Assembly: GCA_030549495.1 (NCBI GenBank)
Contig: JAUIRK010000897.1
Coordinates: 207,001 to 271,000, forward strand
Length of the DNA stretch: 64,000 bases
Source: Nectonema munidae
Lineage: Eukaryota; Nematomorpha; Nectonematoida; Nectonematidae
Direction of reading: 5' to 3'
Of this stretch, positions 1 to 11,895 are shown piece by piece. The notes beneath the pieces were generated by a model. It was not told where the DNA came from, did no database searches, and saw only the letters and a program-made list of their open reading frames with translations. The position numbers were made by a program, and so were the translations under genes. How positions within the stretch are numbered: position 1 is the stretch's first letter; each line of letters starts with the position of its first letter.

Positions 1-1
1 T

Positions 2-1324
2 CTTCCGCAAGTATTTGATGTAACAAATGTCACAGGTTTTTGGAAGTGCAAGGAAGACAAGGTTTTTTACGAAACACAAATTCAAAGCCGAGGAAAAGTA
101 GGATATTCTACGTTAAGAGAGGCTCCTTCAACCTCCATTCATCCAAGTAAAAAATATTCAATTCAAAACCCGATTTCCCATAATTCTTCTCAGGTTGAAG
201 ATAATTCAAGCTTTTCAAACGACGAAGTTTCACCTTTTTCACCATCATCATCATCATATTCTTCTTCTTTTTCTTCCTTTTCTTCATCGTCTAAACTACA
301 AGAGCCTAAGTTTAAAAGAGGTTCAACAAAAACAGCAAGCGTTTTATTTTATAAGAATAGTGTTTCAACAAACAAAGCGCATCAAATTCTCACAACAATT
401 AGAAACGAAGGCTTAGATATTTCAGTTCCAACGCAATCTTCTATATGGAAAAAAGTGATCAAAGATGGAAGAGCAATGAAATCGAAGATTTTGAATTTTT
501 TGATGAACACTAGCGATTCTTTTTGTTTACAGTTTGACGGAAAGAAGTTAAAAGGAGTAGAACACCAAGTTGTTCTTCTAAAAAATCAGAATTACGAGAT
601 GAAACTTGGAATCTTGAAATGTGAATCTGGATCTGCTAGGGCTATTTTTAAAGAAATGGAAAAGCTGATTGATAATTACAATGTTTGGAAAAATATATCT
701 ATGATCATTTGCGATACGACAGCAACCAACACTGGTCGTCATGGTGGAGTAATAAAAATGCTGAAAGATAGAGTTTCTGAACTTGGTTATCCTGAACCAC
801 AATACATCGGCTGCCAACATCACGTATTGGATTTGATATTAAAACACGTCCTAAATTATTATTTTCAGGATAAATCAACAAAACCACAACTAAATTATTT
901 TTTTGTTGATGCTATTATGAATAATTATGCTAACCTGCAAAGAGACTATAATTTCTCAGCTTTAGATGAAACGCCACAATATCAAAATCCTGGTTGGCGT
1001 GATGACTTTAAATTTTTGTACGAGTTGTGTATGGCTTTTAATCATTTCAAACATACATCTAAGCTGCCATGTATTAAGTGGAGAAAATTGCCAAGTCTTC
1101 ATCAAGCAAGATGGAACTCTAGAGGAATTTATGCCTTGATGGCCTTTTTTCTTTTACCTAAATATCGTGATTTGCTTTACATACCATGTGATTTCATATC
1201 AACTTACTGGGCGCAAGCGTGGTTCCACTCTCAACACTATGATGACGAGGTATATCAAAAACTGTTAACTGGAGTCGAAACAGTGAGGTGTAACAAAGCA
1301 TTGAACTGTCTTAATACACACTAG
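2..1324 (+). CDS. hAT-like transposase, 5' end beyond window
   Basis: One frame is open from base 2 to the TAG at 1322-1324, about 440 codons, so the start lies to the left of the window. The first 150 codons are Ser/Lys-rich linker with a poly-Ser run (near 245-290). The core carries a CDTTATNTGRHGG motif, then GCQHHVLDLIL, then HQARWNSRGIY. These match the D..TN, C..H and RW blocks of an RNase H-fold hAT-type transposase. The same blocks occur in the element at 28175-30730, which has hAT ends. After the TAG the same frame stays open to a TAA at 1463-1465 and reads NQNAERAVKLMEELY, matching NDHAERGVALIQEY of the other copy. The TAG is therefore probably a nonsense change, and some sequence before it may be missing. 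It could be a domesticated gene, but the broken C-terminus argues for a decaying transposon. Confidence 0.6.
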   Translation, partial: LPQVFDVTNVTGFWKCKEDKVFYETQIQSRGKVGYSTLREAPSTSIHPSKKYSIQNPISHNSSQVEDNSSFSNDEVSPFSPSSSSYSSSFSSFSSSSKLQEPKFKRGSTKTASVLFYKNSVSTNKAHQILTTIRNEGLDISVPTQSSIWKKVIKDGRAMKSKILNFLMNTSDSFCLQFDGKKLKGVEHQVVLLKNQNYEMKLGILKCESGSARAIFKEMEKLIDNYNVWKNISMIICDTTATNTGRHGGVIKMLKDRVSELGYPEPQYIGCQHHVLDLILKHVLNYYFQDKSTKPQLNYFFVDAIMNNYANLQRDYNFSALDETPQYQNPGWRDDFKFLYELCMAFNHFKHTSKLPCIKWRKLPSLHQARWNSRGIYALMAFFLLPKYRDLLYIPCDFISTYWAQAWFHSQHYDDEVYQKLLTGVETVRCNKALNCLNTH

Positions 1325-1465
1325 AAGAACGAAGAATCAAAATTAGACATTTCCAGGAGTAACCAAAACGCCGAAAGAGCGGTAAAATTAATGGAAGAGC
1401 TGTATAAAAATTCAAAAAAAATTGATTACCTGAACATGAAGTTTATTGGAAAAAATAACTTTTAA

Positions 1466-1795
1466 CTGTTTTCATATTTTTTAACAATAAATTTTTATTT
1501 ATTCTTTCAGGGAAAATTTTTTCCTAATAATAAAAGTTTGCACTTTTTGATGATCAAATTTATAAGTACTTTTTCATACTTTCACTGACATGAGAGCGCG
1601 AGGTTTTGTTTTTATTTACAAAAAAGCTTAATAAAATCTTTATTTATGCCTAAAAACTCATCTTTTTGGCATGGTGTCAGAAATTTTTTTTTTAAGGAAT
1701 TACCCTAATGCACATATATATATATATATTATTTAATATATGAGTGTATATTTTTTTTCCAGCTAAAAAAAAAATTAATTATAAATTGTTATTTT
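1466..1795. other. AT-rich spacer, no gene seen
   Basis: Low-complexity AT-rich DNA with a short (AT)n run near 1711-1730. No convincing exon or RNA gene was found on either strand. Confidence 0.5.
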
Positions 1796-2011
1796 TTAAA
1801 CGCTATACTTTGTGTTACATATAGTTTCCATCCATTTCATTACTTCTTTGTGAAAATTATGATCGATATGGGTTTTCACAATTTTTAGATTTTTATTGTT
1901 TTCTTTAAAACAAATTTTTTTTAAACGAAAATATTCCGTAAAACATAATTGGATTCTGGTGTCCCAAATAAAAATAGGGAAATAATTGAAATTAATAAAA
2001 GAAACATGATT
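1796..2011 (-). CDS. possible terminal exon, unknown protein
   Basis: On the minus strand a frame without its own ATG start is open from about 2011 to a TAA at 1796-1798. It ends in HNFHKEVMKWMETICNTKYSV. A pyrimidine-rich tract followed by CACCAG gives a plausible splice acceptor at 1956-1957, making an exon 1955-1796. It lies downstream of the 66-aa gene on the same strand and could be a further exon of that gene or of another. The composition is protein-like but rich in K, N and I, which chance ORFs in AT-rich DNA also show. No family is recognised. Confidence 0.25.
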   Translation of the reverse strand, partial: NHVSFINFNYFPIFIWDTRIQLCFTEYFRLKKICFKENNKNLKIVKTHIDHNFHKEVMKWMETICNTKYSV

Positions 2012-2249
2012 TTATACAAAAATAGGCTTTTATAATTAGAATGATCATGTAAATTAAGATAATTTCCATTTTCAAGATTAAGAAAAAAAAACTATGATCA
2101 GTTATTTTTTTCTAGCTATTTTCCGAAGAAGCTCAAATAAACGTCATAACAAGCTAAGCTTTTTAAAAAAAATTCGAACGCTTTTTTAATAAAATTCAAA
2201 TTGTGGGGTCCCATTATGTTTGAAAAGGTTAAATAGAAAATAAATGAAG

Positions 2250-2565
2250 TTATACTTTTGCAGATACTTCATTTTCCAAATTAAGAGATTTAAAATCAAC
2301 GCCATTGCCAAAATCAAGATCTTCTAAAATAGAAATATTTCAAAAATCAGATTGAAATAAGTTGACATAAAAAACAGACATACTTGCTAATCCATCAATA
2401 ATCTCTTTAGATGAAGGAGTATAATTAGAATTGGGGCTATCTATACTTGTGTTCAGAGTTACTTTTTTCTTTTTTTTTGTAAATTCTATTGACTAAAAGT
2501 CAATTATAATAGAAAAGATAAAAATTTAAGTTGATAAAAAATATTACATCATTGATATTGTCCAT
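2250..2565 (-). CDS. small 3-exon gene, unknown 66-aa protein
   Basis: I reconstructed this gene from splice sites. Exon 1 is 2565-2548 (ATG, six codons, MDNIND), exon 2 is 2492-2384 and exon 3 is 2323-2250 with stop TAA. The introns are 55 bp (2547-2493) and 60 bp (2383-2324), both GT..AG; the second donor is AA|GTATGT and both acceptors end TTTTAG. The lengths 18, 109 and 74 sum to 67 codons, and the phases agree across both junctions. The product has a Lys run (FTKKKKKVTL), a Ser/Asn/Pro middle and an acidic tail (SKEIIDGLAKDLDF, LNLENE). Residue use is balanced, unlike random AT-rich ORFs. No family is recognised. Further exons upstream or downstream are possible, since other acceptors lie below 2250. 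Confidence 0.55.
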
Positions 2566-2919
2566 CTTTTTTAATTAAATTGAAAAAATTAAAAAATAAT
2601 AATTGTCATAAGTTTATATTTTTATCTTTATATTTCAATAGTTTATCAATATCTTGAATTAAATAATTTTAATATCTTGAAAAATGCAAGCAAATTTTCA
2701 ATTTTTATTGTACCTTTTAATTTAGTGTCTCAACGTTGATAGAAGGGTTATTTTTATTTTTTTTTATTTTTTCCATTTTTTGTTGAAGAATATTCCTTTT
2801 TAATAAAAAATTTCTTATCTCTAATGAATTTTTAAATACTACATATAATTTGTTTTATTTTTGCCTATAATTTTACAGGTTACTTCCAGTAGATAAACCC
2901 GTTAGCCCTCTATTCTTGT

Positions 2920-4590
2920 CAGGGCAGTATCAGGGGGGGGGGGGGGGGGGGAGGGGGGCAGTGGGGGGGGGGGGGGGCAATTGCTCCGGGGCGCCACAAC
3001 GAGTAGGCGCCATTTTATTGTCCAGTCAACAACCTTAGGCGGTGGGGCTTGGGGATGTAAAAACTTCCCCTTCGAAGATTTCCACCAAGACAACTGAGGA
3101 AACTTCAAGAAAATTTTTGATTTGATTCCACTCGTGATCTTGCGCATCAAGACGAACATTATATTGTGCTTAGATATGTTCAAGAAAATGCAGAGTCAGA
3201 AACGGGAAAGATGAGTGTCAAAATAAAAGAGACTTTCTCAGTTTGTGCAATTTCCTGGAAAAGATGCAGCTTCGATTAAACAAGGAATCCGCAAATTTCT
3301 TGAAACCTTAGGAATTGAATTTAAAAATTGTCGAGACCCTTGTTTCGACAATGCCACTGTAATGGCCGGTGCTGTCAATGGAGTTCAGGCTCTTGGCGGG
3401 AGTTCACGCTGTTTCTCAAAGTGTAACTGCAGTTATATTCTTTGAAACACTGGACTCCGTGTTCACTTTCTTCAGCCGAAGCACGGAAAGATGGTACGTA
3501 ATGAAAAAAGCCACCGAATTAACAGCCAAAACGGCAAGCACAACCTGATGGAGTGCTAGAGGCGAAAAAGTGTTGTGTTTTCATAGGTCCATTGATGAGC
3601 TTCTTTCAGCTATTGAAAAAATTCACCAGGATACCAAATCGACTCCTGACACAAAGTCTGAATGCGTGAAACTTTTGAACTTAATCTTCCAGTTCAAGTT
3701 TATGTATCTTCTGGAATTCTAAGCTACTGTTCTGCTAAAAATCGATCGTGTCCAAAAGCGGCTTCAAAGCCCGAAGCTCACCTTTGTAGAATCACATGAT
3801 GACTTGTTTTGCCTCGCGAACTTTCTCGCCGCCAAGAGAGATAAAATAGTGCAGGAGGCTGTCACAAAAAGTAAAGAGCGTTGAAAGGTCTGGGGGATCG
3901 AGATTAATGAACAGCGAATTTGGAGAAAGAAAAGAATGCCTGGAGAACAAACAAGAGACGAACCCCTTTCCCCAGAAAGTAAAATGAAAAGTAACATGTA
4001 TGCTGCTGTTGACCGTTAAGAGTTTTGGAGACTTGTTCGGGCTCATCATCGTACTAAGCATTGATCAAGAAGGTCAGCAAAAACTCAGCCACCAGTTTGC
4101 TGGAAAATATGCCCCTGACGTCAACGCAGAAGAGCCTAAGATAGAAATTGAGGACATTCAAAAGTTTTTGAAACCTCGGAAGGAAAACCGGCAAACGCTA
4201 TCGAGTTACTTGGTTTCCTGTCCTCGCACGTGGATTCTGTCCGAATCTATAAGTGGCTCTGAGGATCATGCTGATAATTGCAACTTCTATTGCATCCTGT
4301 GAAATGTCATTCAGCAAGCTAAAACTTATTAGGTCCTACCTAAGGAGCACTATGGGACAAGCCCGCCTCCAAATTCTGGCTCTTATGAGCATTGAGAAAG
4401 AAGTTCACGATTGTGTTGATTTTGACGAAGTCGTCGATCATTTTTCTTAATAAAAATGTAAGCATTTTTTTTTAATTCACTTTTTAAGCCAGAATGGGGT
4501 GAGGATGAGTGAGAAAATAAAGAGCAAGGGGTGAGGGGCTCCATTCAGTACCTTTGATTTGGGGAGCCACGATCCCTTGATACGGGCCTG
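2920..4590 (+). mobile_element. hAT transposon, decayed, with TIRs and 8-bp target duplication
   Basis: The left end begins CAGGGCAGTATCAGGG and the right end, read inverted, begins CAGGCCCGTATCAAGGG, giving imperfect terminal inverted repeats. The flanks are ATTCTTGT (2912-2919) and ATTCATGT (4591-4598), a 7/8 match to an 8-bp hAT target duplication. Long G runs (about 2932-2977) follow the left end. The interior holds a broken transposase. Confidence 0.8.
3183..4450 (+). pseudogene. hAT transposase remnant (ZMYM1-like type)
   Basis: The coding remnant lies inside the element at 2920-4590. The upstream part reads CFDNATVMAGAVNGVQAL, the DN..NMSG..NGVQ block of hAT proteins related to zinc finger MYM-type 1. 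The C-terminus (about 4253-4450) reads CEMSFSKLKLIRSYLRSTMG then LQILALMSIEKE, a clear hAT dimerisation domain. The parts fall in different frames with several stops between, so at least four breaks separate them. The zinc finger and N-terminal part were not found. The protein would have cut and pasted its own element; this copy cannot. Confidence 0.75.
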
Positions 4591-4786
4591 ATTCATGTCA
4601 TTGACACTATTTTTCTTATCCCTGCAAATGCTCATATTTTAGTAAAGTTTACAAAAGTTGTAAAAATAAAATTTATTTAATTCATTAGAAAAGAACCTTC
4701 AAAAATTTTTTGTTTAGATAGATAATAATGTTATATTCAGTGACGTACATCGTTACAATTGAAGTTTTCTCATTAATTCAGAATCA

Positions 4787-6190
4787 TTGGTTGAGCGAAA
4801 GGCTTTTTCACCCCTCCTTGAATTCACTTTGGAGAGGAGGAGGGAGGTTTCAATCTTCAATCAACTTCAATCAAACCTCAAATGGTCGTCCCACTTCAAA
4901 AACCTATACCACAAACTAACAGCTCTTTTCTCTCTTAATAAAATTATATCTTATAAATGGGGTCTAAGTATTTAACACTCTTCTTTTATATATAAATCAA
5001 TAATCCTAGATACGCTTAAGTATGACATTCTTTCATGTGGGCTATCCTTAAACTACCCCTAATCACTCACTTATCTAACTAAAATCAACCTCCTTTCCCA
5101 CATCACAATGACCAGAGCCTACAAAACCTCCCCTACTATAATCTTAGAATTCTTCTCGAACTGTTTTCCTTTAACACTTTATCTCAAACAAACTGTTACC
5201 TAAAAATATATCATGACACGTATCGAACCAAATTCCTATCCTAAGTACTTCTATTTCCATAACACTTAAATTACTCCCTCTCAAATTTACTACAAATCCT
5301 TAGTCCAACAATTTTCGTCTCCACTCAACAACATTCTCATCCAACCCAAAATCAATCCCCTACCTTTATTTCACCCTTTCTCACCATTACCTTTCTCTCT
5401 TCACAACTGTTTCATCAAATCCATCTCTAAACATCTAATCACGACCCGCTCCAACTTTAGTTCAAATTCAATAAGAATATTCTTGGATAGCTCAAAAACT
5501 GTAAACATATCTTTCTATGCTTTTTCACTCTTTAAAAGCACTTCTCCTTTCCCTTTTTACCCAAAAACATTTGCTAATGATCCATCTCTTCTAACATACA
5601 GTGGTGAATGCTATACCCTCCTAGATGCTTGCGATTACATTAGTCAAAATGAGTCCTCCTTTAGACATTACAACAAACTACACTTTTTTACAGACTCACA
5701 AAACATCATCTAAGACTTAAGCCTCAAACACAACATCCCATTATTGACATATACCCTTGTTTCTAAACTTGTCTATTTATCAAATTACTTTGAAATAAAC
5801 CTTTACTGGTGCCAGCTCACTCAAACATTCTAGAAAGCACTTATCTAAATAAGCTAGCTAAAAAAGTACATTTGTTCAAAAATGAAATTCTTCCGACAAC
5901 GACCGCCTATCAGATGGCTATACGGACACTTTCCCTGCAACTCCTATTTCTACCGCATCAAAAGATCACCAAGCAATCTTTGTAGATTCAATTGCAATCA
6001 ACACGAAACACCTCATCATCTTCTACTTTCAGGCTCTCACTACAACCACACAAGAACTTCATTTTTTCATTATCCGTCAAAACACTCAATCGCCCACCAT
6101 CTAATTTCTACGAACTACTTTCATATTTGAACCTCTTCAATGCCCTAAACTCTCTCATTATCTTCATAGAGTCAAACTTGCAATCTCCAA
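4787..6190 (+). mobile_element. LINE fragment with RNase H and zinc-knuckle region (I-like)
   Basis: Frames on the plus strand match the LINE at 49850-57125. FQSNLKWSSHFKNLYHKL and ISYKWGL (4840-4975) match FQSNLKFSTHIKNLHTKF and ISYKWGL there. LDSSKTVN and FFTDSQNII (5480-5713) are RNase H active-site blocks. CRFNCNQHETPHHLL (about 5980-6020) is the C-terminal zinc knuckle. The copy is truncated at its 5' side within the thumb after the reverse transcriptase and has many stops and frameshifts. It meets a second copy of the family tail to tail near 6190. An RT followed by RNase H suggests the I superfamily of non-LTR elements. Confidence 0.7.
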
Positions 6191-8985
6191 ACCCAGAGAC
6201 TTCTCGCACTAATAGCTTGGTAGGGAGATTTCTAAGCACTTTCCAGCTGGAGCTGATATGCTTGCAAGTCTGCTTGAAGTTAGTTTTCAAAGTGAGAATT
6301 TTTTCCTTTGTTGGTCTTTCGGAAATAGAAAAGAAAAACTTGGGAGATTTTTATGACTGTAGAGCAGCGTTTCTCAAACTTTTTACCTTTGCGGAACCTT
6401 TGGAATATGATAAATCTTTCAAGGAACCCTACGCAAATATATTTTCGTAAATTTTTAACACAGTAAAAGAAATGTAATTAGATTAAAGACAAAAAGGATT
6501 CTTAATTAATCTAATAAAAAAGGCCTTAAAAGTTTGCTTAAATTTTGTCATTCTTAAAATATAAGACAATTAAAACGTAAACTATATAATTAATACTAGT
6601 TTGAGAAAACTTCTCTATCATATTTATTAGTAGTGCTGATTCTTATTACTTTAAAGTTTTCATTAGCCTAACATAGGTGGAGGCAATGCTGATAGATAAT
6701 AATTCAATTAAAAAACTTTCATTTTATTAAATAAAAGATTAATTAAACATGGTTTTCAAATGATACTGACTAATAAAGTAAACAAATATTTAATTAAATA
6801 GAAAAGTAAACCAACTAACTAATTAAACTAGCTAAGAAACCAACAAAGTAATTTTATTTGTTCTAAATATATTGACTAATTAAATCCCCAATTAACCAAC
6901 TATCAAACGAAACATGTAAATTATTCATATTATAAATTGTTTATAAATCTGATTTCATTAATAATAGTAACAATAGTAAATAATTTGTAATAGTTTAGAG
7001 ACTCAAGTAACAGCGCTTTATAACAAAGTACAACAGCTTATCTCAGTTTATCTCGTAGAACCCCTACCGACACTCTGCGGAACCCTAGTGTTCCGCGGAA
7101 CCCTGGTTGAGAAACGCTGCTGTAGACACTAGACTGTTTTGTAGAATGTATGGATTAGTGGTAGTGATGGGTTATTGTGATTATATATTTGGGGGAGGAT
7201 TAAATGTTTGCTTTGGAGAGAATATTGTTTCGATTGTGGTTATAAGAAGAGAGAGAAGAGTATTGTGTGTTGTAGCTGATCATTTAGAGAGGATGGAATA
7301 TCTTTAAAAAAAGAACAGTTTTTTTAAGGAGTTCGTGTAGGTGAGAATGAAATATTGGACAATAAAGGAGAATGTGGATATGTTTCAATATAAGGACAGC
7401 TAAAACGACAGATAGGATTTGAGTGAAGTTTGAATTTGAAAAAGTCTACCTTACAACGGCAATAGGATGAGAGCACGCGAAAGATGTTTCGAGTGAGTGG
7501 ATGAAAGTGTTTGTTTGAAATGAGTTCTGATAATAGCGTAGATGTTGTAAGTGATGTGATGGTTAAGTCAATAAATTGTTTCCACTGTATTAGTGAAGAG
7601 TTTGTCATAGTGTTTGTAAATGTGGAGATTGTTAGAGAAAATAGGAGTAGGAACTGTGAGTAAGAGATTCTTGTAATCGACAAGATAGTTTTCGAAACAG
7701 CTGGAATGAGCTGGGCACCAGACGATTTTTAATTTGAAGTGAATAGATAGGTGAATAAGTTTGTTTGCTAAACTAAATTTGAATATGAGATTTTGTTTTT
7801 AAGTTTTAGGTCATTTATTAAATTTTGCAAGTCCTTGAAAAAGGTGATATATTTGAAGGAGGTAAAAAAGAAGTTAAGTTGTTAAGGAGAATGTTGTAGG
7901 ATAGTAATAAGTGAATTTCTGTTTCGTGTGCAGTGATTTCTGGATCTAGATTTATGTGTTGGATGAGGGAAGGGTTTTTTGTGTTTTGTAGGAAGAATGC
8001 GCATGCTGCTGAAGGGCGATGTTGTGATTTTGAACCGTCAGTAAAATTGAAAGGGAGCTGATAGTCTTTGTTGTACGTTGGTAAGCTATAGGGTTTAGGG
8101 CAAGATATCTATGATGACAGATGTTAATGGTGTAAGGAGGAGACGAAGACGGGTGGATGAGCTCGATTGGGTGATTCAATGGTAGCACTTGATAAGATTT
8201 TTTGTTAAGTGCCAACTGAATTAATAAGGAATTAGAATACTGCAGTGATTGGGATGTTTGGGTTGTGTATAGGCTGGTGTAAGGATGTGGTAAGGGTGTA
8301 GAGCAGAAAGTGATTAAGTATTATTTAAGGAGCGTTTTCTTTAGATTGAGATGGATAGGAAACGTATTAGTGAATATTCAAGTTTTGTAGTTGGTGTAGT
8401 GTGACAGGCACTGGTAGAAAGAAGACACAGGCGATGAATTTTGTTAAGATGAGTAAGGGATGACTGATGTTTCAATTCTGAGCACAATGAAAGCATTCCA
8501 TATTGGAGGAGAGGGAAAATGAGAATTTTATAAATGAACTTTATGATTTTTGGAGTAAGTCCCCATTTGTAAGATATTCCGTTTTTAAGATAGAAAAGCT
8601 TTTGAAATTAGTGGAGAATTTTAAGTTTGGTTGGAAAGTGAGCTCAAGATATTATACTTGGTTCTGTGGATCTAATGTGTTTGTTGTGTTGAGTTGCAAG
8701 TGTAATGATTTAATTCCTTTGCGTGTGAAATGAATCAAGTAGAATTTATTAGAGTTAAAGGAAATTTTGTATTGTTGTGTTTTGATTTAGAATTGTTTTA
8801 GTATGGAAAAGGATTGTTGGAGGTTTTCGGTTTGCTCAGAACTTGAAAATGAGAAAAGAATGTCATCGGAATAACCATGAGAAAAGTTAGAGTTGTTGTT
8901 GATAAAGTCAAGAGATGGTTGATGAGTATTAACCAAAGTAAGTCAGATAAGCTGCAACCTTTAGGAGTAGAGAGAACCAACTAAA
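6190..8985 (-). mobile_element. LINE fragment (same family), minus strand, split by a MITE
   Basis: Read on the minus strand from 8985 it carries LSTPKGCSLSDLLWLILIN, matching the motif B block LSTPQGGCLSDILWLILIN of the LINE at 55.8-56.5 kb. Next come RNase H remnants (about 8215-7952) and a zinc knuckle, NPICRFSCPYIETYPH (about 7430-7390). The 3' part at 6190-6300 (SWKVLRNLPTKLL) matches the 3' part of the other copy near 49.9 kb. A 755-bp hAT MITE interrupts it at 6365-7119. It is decayed, with multiple stops. The 5' end is lost just upstream of motif B. Confidence 0.65.
6365..7119. mobile_element. hAT MITE with 8-bp target duplication
   Basis: The ends are CAGCGTTTCTCAAAC and, inverted, CAGCGTTTCTCAACC. 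Flanks CTGTAGAG (6357-6364) and CTGTAGAC (7120-7127) match at 7 of 8 bases. GCGGAACC-type subterminal repeats occur inside both ends. There is no coding content. It is inserted in the LINE, so it is the younger of the two. Confidence 0.85.
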
Positions 8986-9234
8986 GACTAATCCTAATTA
9001 AAGACATCAGCCAATTAAAGATAGTGCTCCTGAACCAATTAAAAATACTGTTGAGGCAGAAAGAGGCTTTTATAAAGTGTGAGCATTGTTTTTATGAGCA
9101 AAAATCATTTGGCCTATTTAAGTGTACCACAGATATAGGCTAGCTTGTGAGAAATATTTGAGATATGATCGGAATAAGTGAGATTATAATTAATCATTAA
9201 ACTCAATAAATTAAATTTTAAAGTTTTTAAAAAT

Positions 9235-9409
9235 CAATTTGAGTTAAAGAATCATCAAACACACATACGAAAAGGGCATATAGTTAGATTTTTTAGAGTT
9301 TATAAACAATCCATTAATAAGAAACCAATTTTTGATCAGCTTAATACTTTCTAAAAGCGATTAATTCAAGGTACCTTTAGAAAATAATACTGTATGTCAT
9401 CAGCATACA
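9235..9409 (-). mobile_element. LINE reverse-transcriptase fragment
   Basis: The minus strand reads MYADDIQYYFLK (motif C, YADD) and then, after breaks, IKNWFLINGLFINSKKSNY, the usual block downstream of motif C in APE-type LINEs (CR1/Jockey-like). It stops at 9410, exactly where the TTAA element starts, so that element probably inserted into this LINE. Confidence 0.6.
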
Positions 9410-9413
9410 TTAA

Positions 9414-11506
9414 CCCTATTAGTGCTGGGGGGGGGCGTAAAATTAAATACCCCCCCCCCCCCCCTCACTAAAAAATTAATTGTAGAAAATTGGCTGAATC
9501 ATATCCTTTCACATTTTGTGACTTTTCCTAAAATCGCTAGCTGCATCCTTTGAAACCATTTTCATGGTAGTTTAATGACCTCTTCATGTCCAAAACTGTC
9601 AATCAAAATCAAAAATTAAAATTTTTCAGCAAAATTTTGACATTATCTGTACTTAACCTTATAACTTAGGATCTATATTATATAATACCGTGAAAATTTA
9701 TAATTATATACAGTTTGGAACGCATAACACTTTATATATTTAATTTTTTCAATAATCATGGCTACTTTTTAGAAAATGTCAATCAAAATTTTGATTGATC
9801 AAAAATATATCTAATAAAATATACCTTCAAATTTTACATAAAATATATGTTTTTATACTAAATCGGTCATGCTGTTTTCATTTCTGGACTCATTTTTTAC
9901 ATTTAGGATTTGAAAATACCTATAAGTATTAATCAAATTTGCGGTTTACTTCTAAAAATTGTCTCCAGAAACATTCATTCAAATTTTACAATGAAATATA
10001 TGTGTTATACTAAATCGGCCATGCTGGTTTCATTTCTGGACTCATTTTTTACGTTTAGGATGTGAAAATACCTATAAGTGTCAATCAAATTTGCGGTTTA
10101 CTTCTAAAAATTGTCTCCAAAAACATTCATTCAAATTTTACAATGAAAAATGTTTTATACCAAATCAACCATGCTGTTTTCATTTCTGAACTCATTTTTC
10201 ACATTTAGAGGTTTTAAAATATCAGTCAAAATTTGCGGTTTACTTCTAAAAGCTATCTCCAAAAATATTCTCTCAATTTTACATGAAATATTTGTTTTTA
10301 TACCAAATCGATCATGCTGTTTTCATTTTTGAACTCATTTTTTACATTTAGGTTTTGAAAATACCTATAAGTATTAATCAAATTTGCGGTTTACTTCTGA
10401 AAATTGTCTCCAAAAATATTCTTTTGAAATATATGTTTTAATACCAAATCAATCATGCTGTTTTCATTTCTAAACTCATTTTTTACATTTAGGATGTGAA
10501 AATACCTATAAGTGTTAATCAAATTTGCGGTTTACTTTTAAAAATTGTCTCCAAAAACATTCATTCAAATTTTACAATTAAATATATGTTTTTATACCAA
10601 ATCAACCATGCTAGTTTCATTTATGGATTCAATTTTTGCAGTTTGAATGTGAAAATACATATAAGTATCAATTAAATTTGCATTTAGTTCTAAAATTTGT
10701 TTTTATAGCAAATAGATCATGATGATTTCATTTCTGAACACAGTTTTTGCATCTAGAGATTTTACTGTAGTGTCAATCAAATTTGCGGTTTATGTCTGAA
10801 AACTATATCCCAAAATATTCTCTCTAATTTTACATGAAATATATGTTTTTATACCAATTCGACCATGATAATTTTTATTTCTGAAATCATTTTTTGCCTT
10901 TAGAGGTTTTAAATGTCTAAAAGTGTCAATCAAATTTTCGATTTACGTCTAATGTCTACAGAAATATTTTTGAAATTTAAATACAATATCTGTTTTTATG
11001 CCAAATGGAAGATGCTGGTTTCATTTTTGGACTCAGGTTTGGCATTTATGGATTTAAAATATCTGGAAGCTTGAATCAGATTTGCGGTTTACTTCTAGAT
11101 ACTGTCTTCAAAAATATTTTCAAAAAAATAAAATATCTGTTTTATACCAAATCGACTATGCCTATTTTATTTCTGTACTGAATTTTGGATAATACGGTTA
11201 AAAAATATCTCGAAGTGGCAATTGAATTAGTAATGTATGCCTGAAAATCAGTTCTGTAAAAAATTTTCAAAAAATGGCTGCATATTAGGTATATAGTAAA
11301 AATTAACTTTTTTTTGTATATTTTGGCTTATAATACTTTCTACAATCATCTTGAGTATGAAATATTTATTAAAAAAACAAACAAAACGTATTATAAAATC
11401 TTTTGAAAATTTGTATGAGAGAAGGAACCAAGTTGAGAACTAATTTAAAAAAGAACATGTAATCAAAACAAATAATTAAAAAAATATGTATCTTGACTAA
11501 ATGAAG
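9414..11506. mobile_element. TTAA/array element, copy 1 (non-autonomous, piggyBac-like end)
   Basis: After TT AA at 9410-9413 the element starts CCCTATTAGTGCTGGG, followed by a G run and a C run. From about 9830 it is made of about ten diverged tandem units of 120-153 bp, each with a CATGCTGTTTTCATTTC block and a TTTGCGGTTTACTTCT block. The units keep the same order as in copies 2 and 3. The right half of the full element (copy 3) is missing; the sequence ends at 11506 where a truncated MITE begins. No transposase lies inside, and short ORFs are chance. Confidence 0.75.
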
Positions 11507-11895
11507 ATCATAGTCGGTGAATACCGTGACTGTCTACTAGTATCTAATAATTATAATCATAAGATTAATTAAAAAGGGCATTTTGTTAAAAGGTGTTTCA
11601 AGAATAAGCAAAAAAAGAAGGAAACAGAAAAAGCACTGGATGGAAAAGGTTTATTAATCCTACGCTGTGTGATTTAATCTTTGAATCTTACAAATTTGAT
11701 AACATTGTAACAATTAAGTGCTCTAGTTGGGAGACAATTCTACTCAGTGTGAAGTTGCAGATTATCGACAAGCTTCTTGATTTTGTTTCACTTAAATCAC
11801 AACGTAGGTATTATTTATGCATAGCCTCAGATTATGGCCCCTTAAATTTTGCTTTATGGCCCCTCAGGGAGGCATAGCTCACAGTTTGAGAACAA
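11507..11895 (-). mobile_element. hAT MITE, truncated, same family as 18269-18602
   Basis: The inverse of this segment matches 18269-18602: the block GGCCATAAAGCAAAATTTAA near one end and the block around ACCGTGACTGTCTACTAGT near the other. The outer left end is lost at the junction with the array element, and the last few bases on the right have diverged. It also holds extra sequence in the middle. Confidence 0.6.

Noticed and set aside
195-416. 73-aa His-rich ORF
   Set aside because: Out-of-frame shadow of the Ser-rich linker in the transposase frame that is open from base 2.
2902-3183. Pro-rich 93-aa ORF on the minus strand
   Set aside because: It reads through the G runs at the left end of a hAT element.
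9830-11200. CRISPR-like array of repeats
   Set aside because: Units are ~120-153 bp, diverged, without spacer structure, and sit in a TTAA-bounded element in a eukaryotic context.
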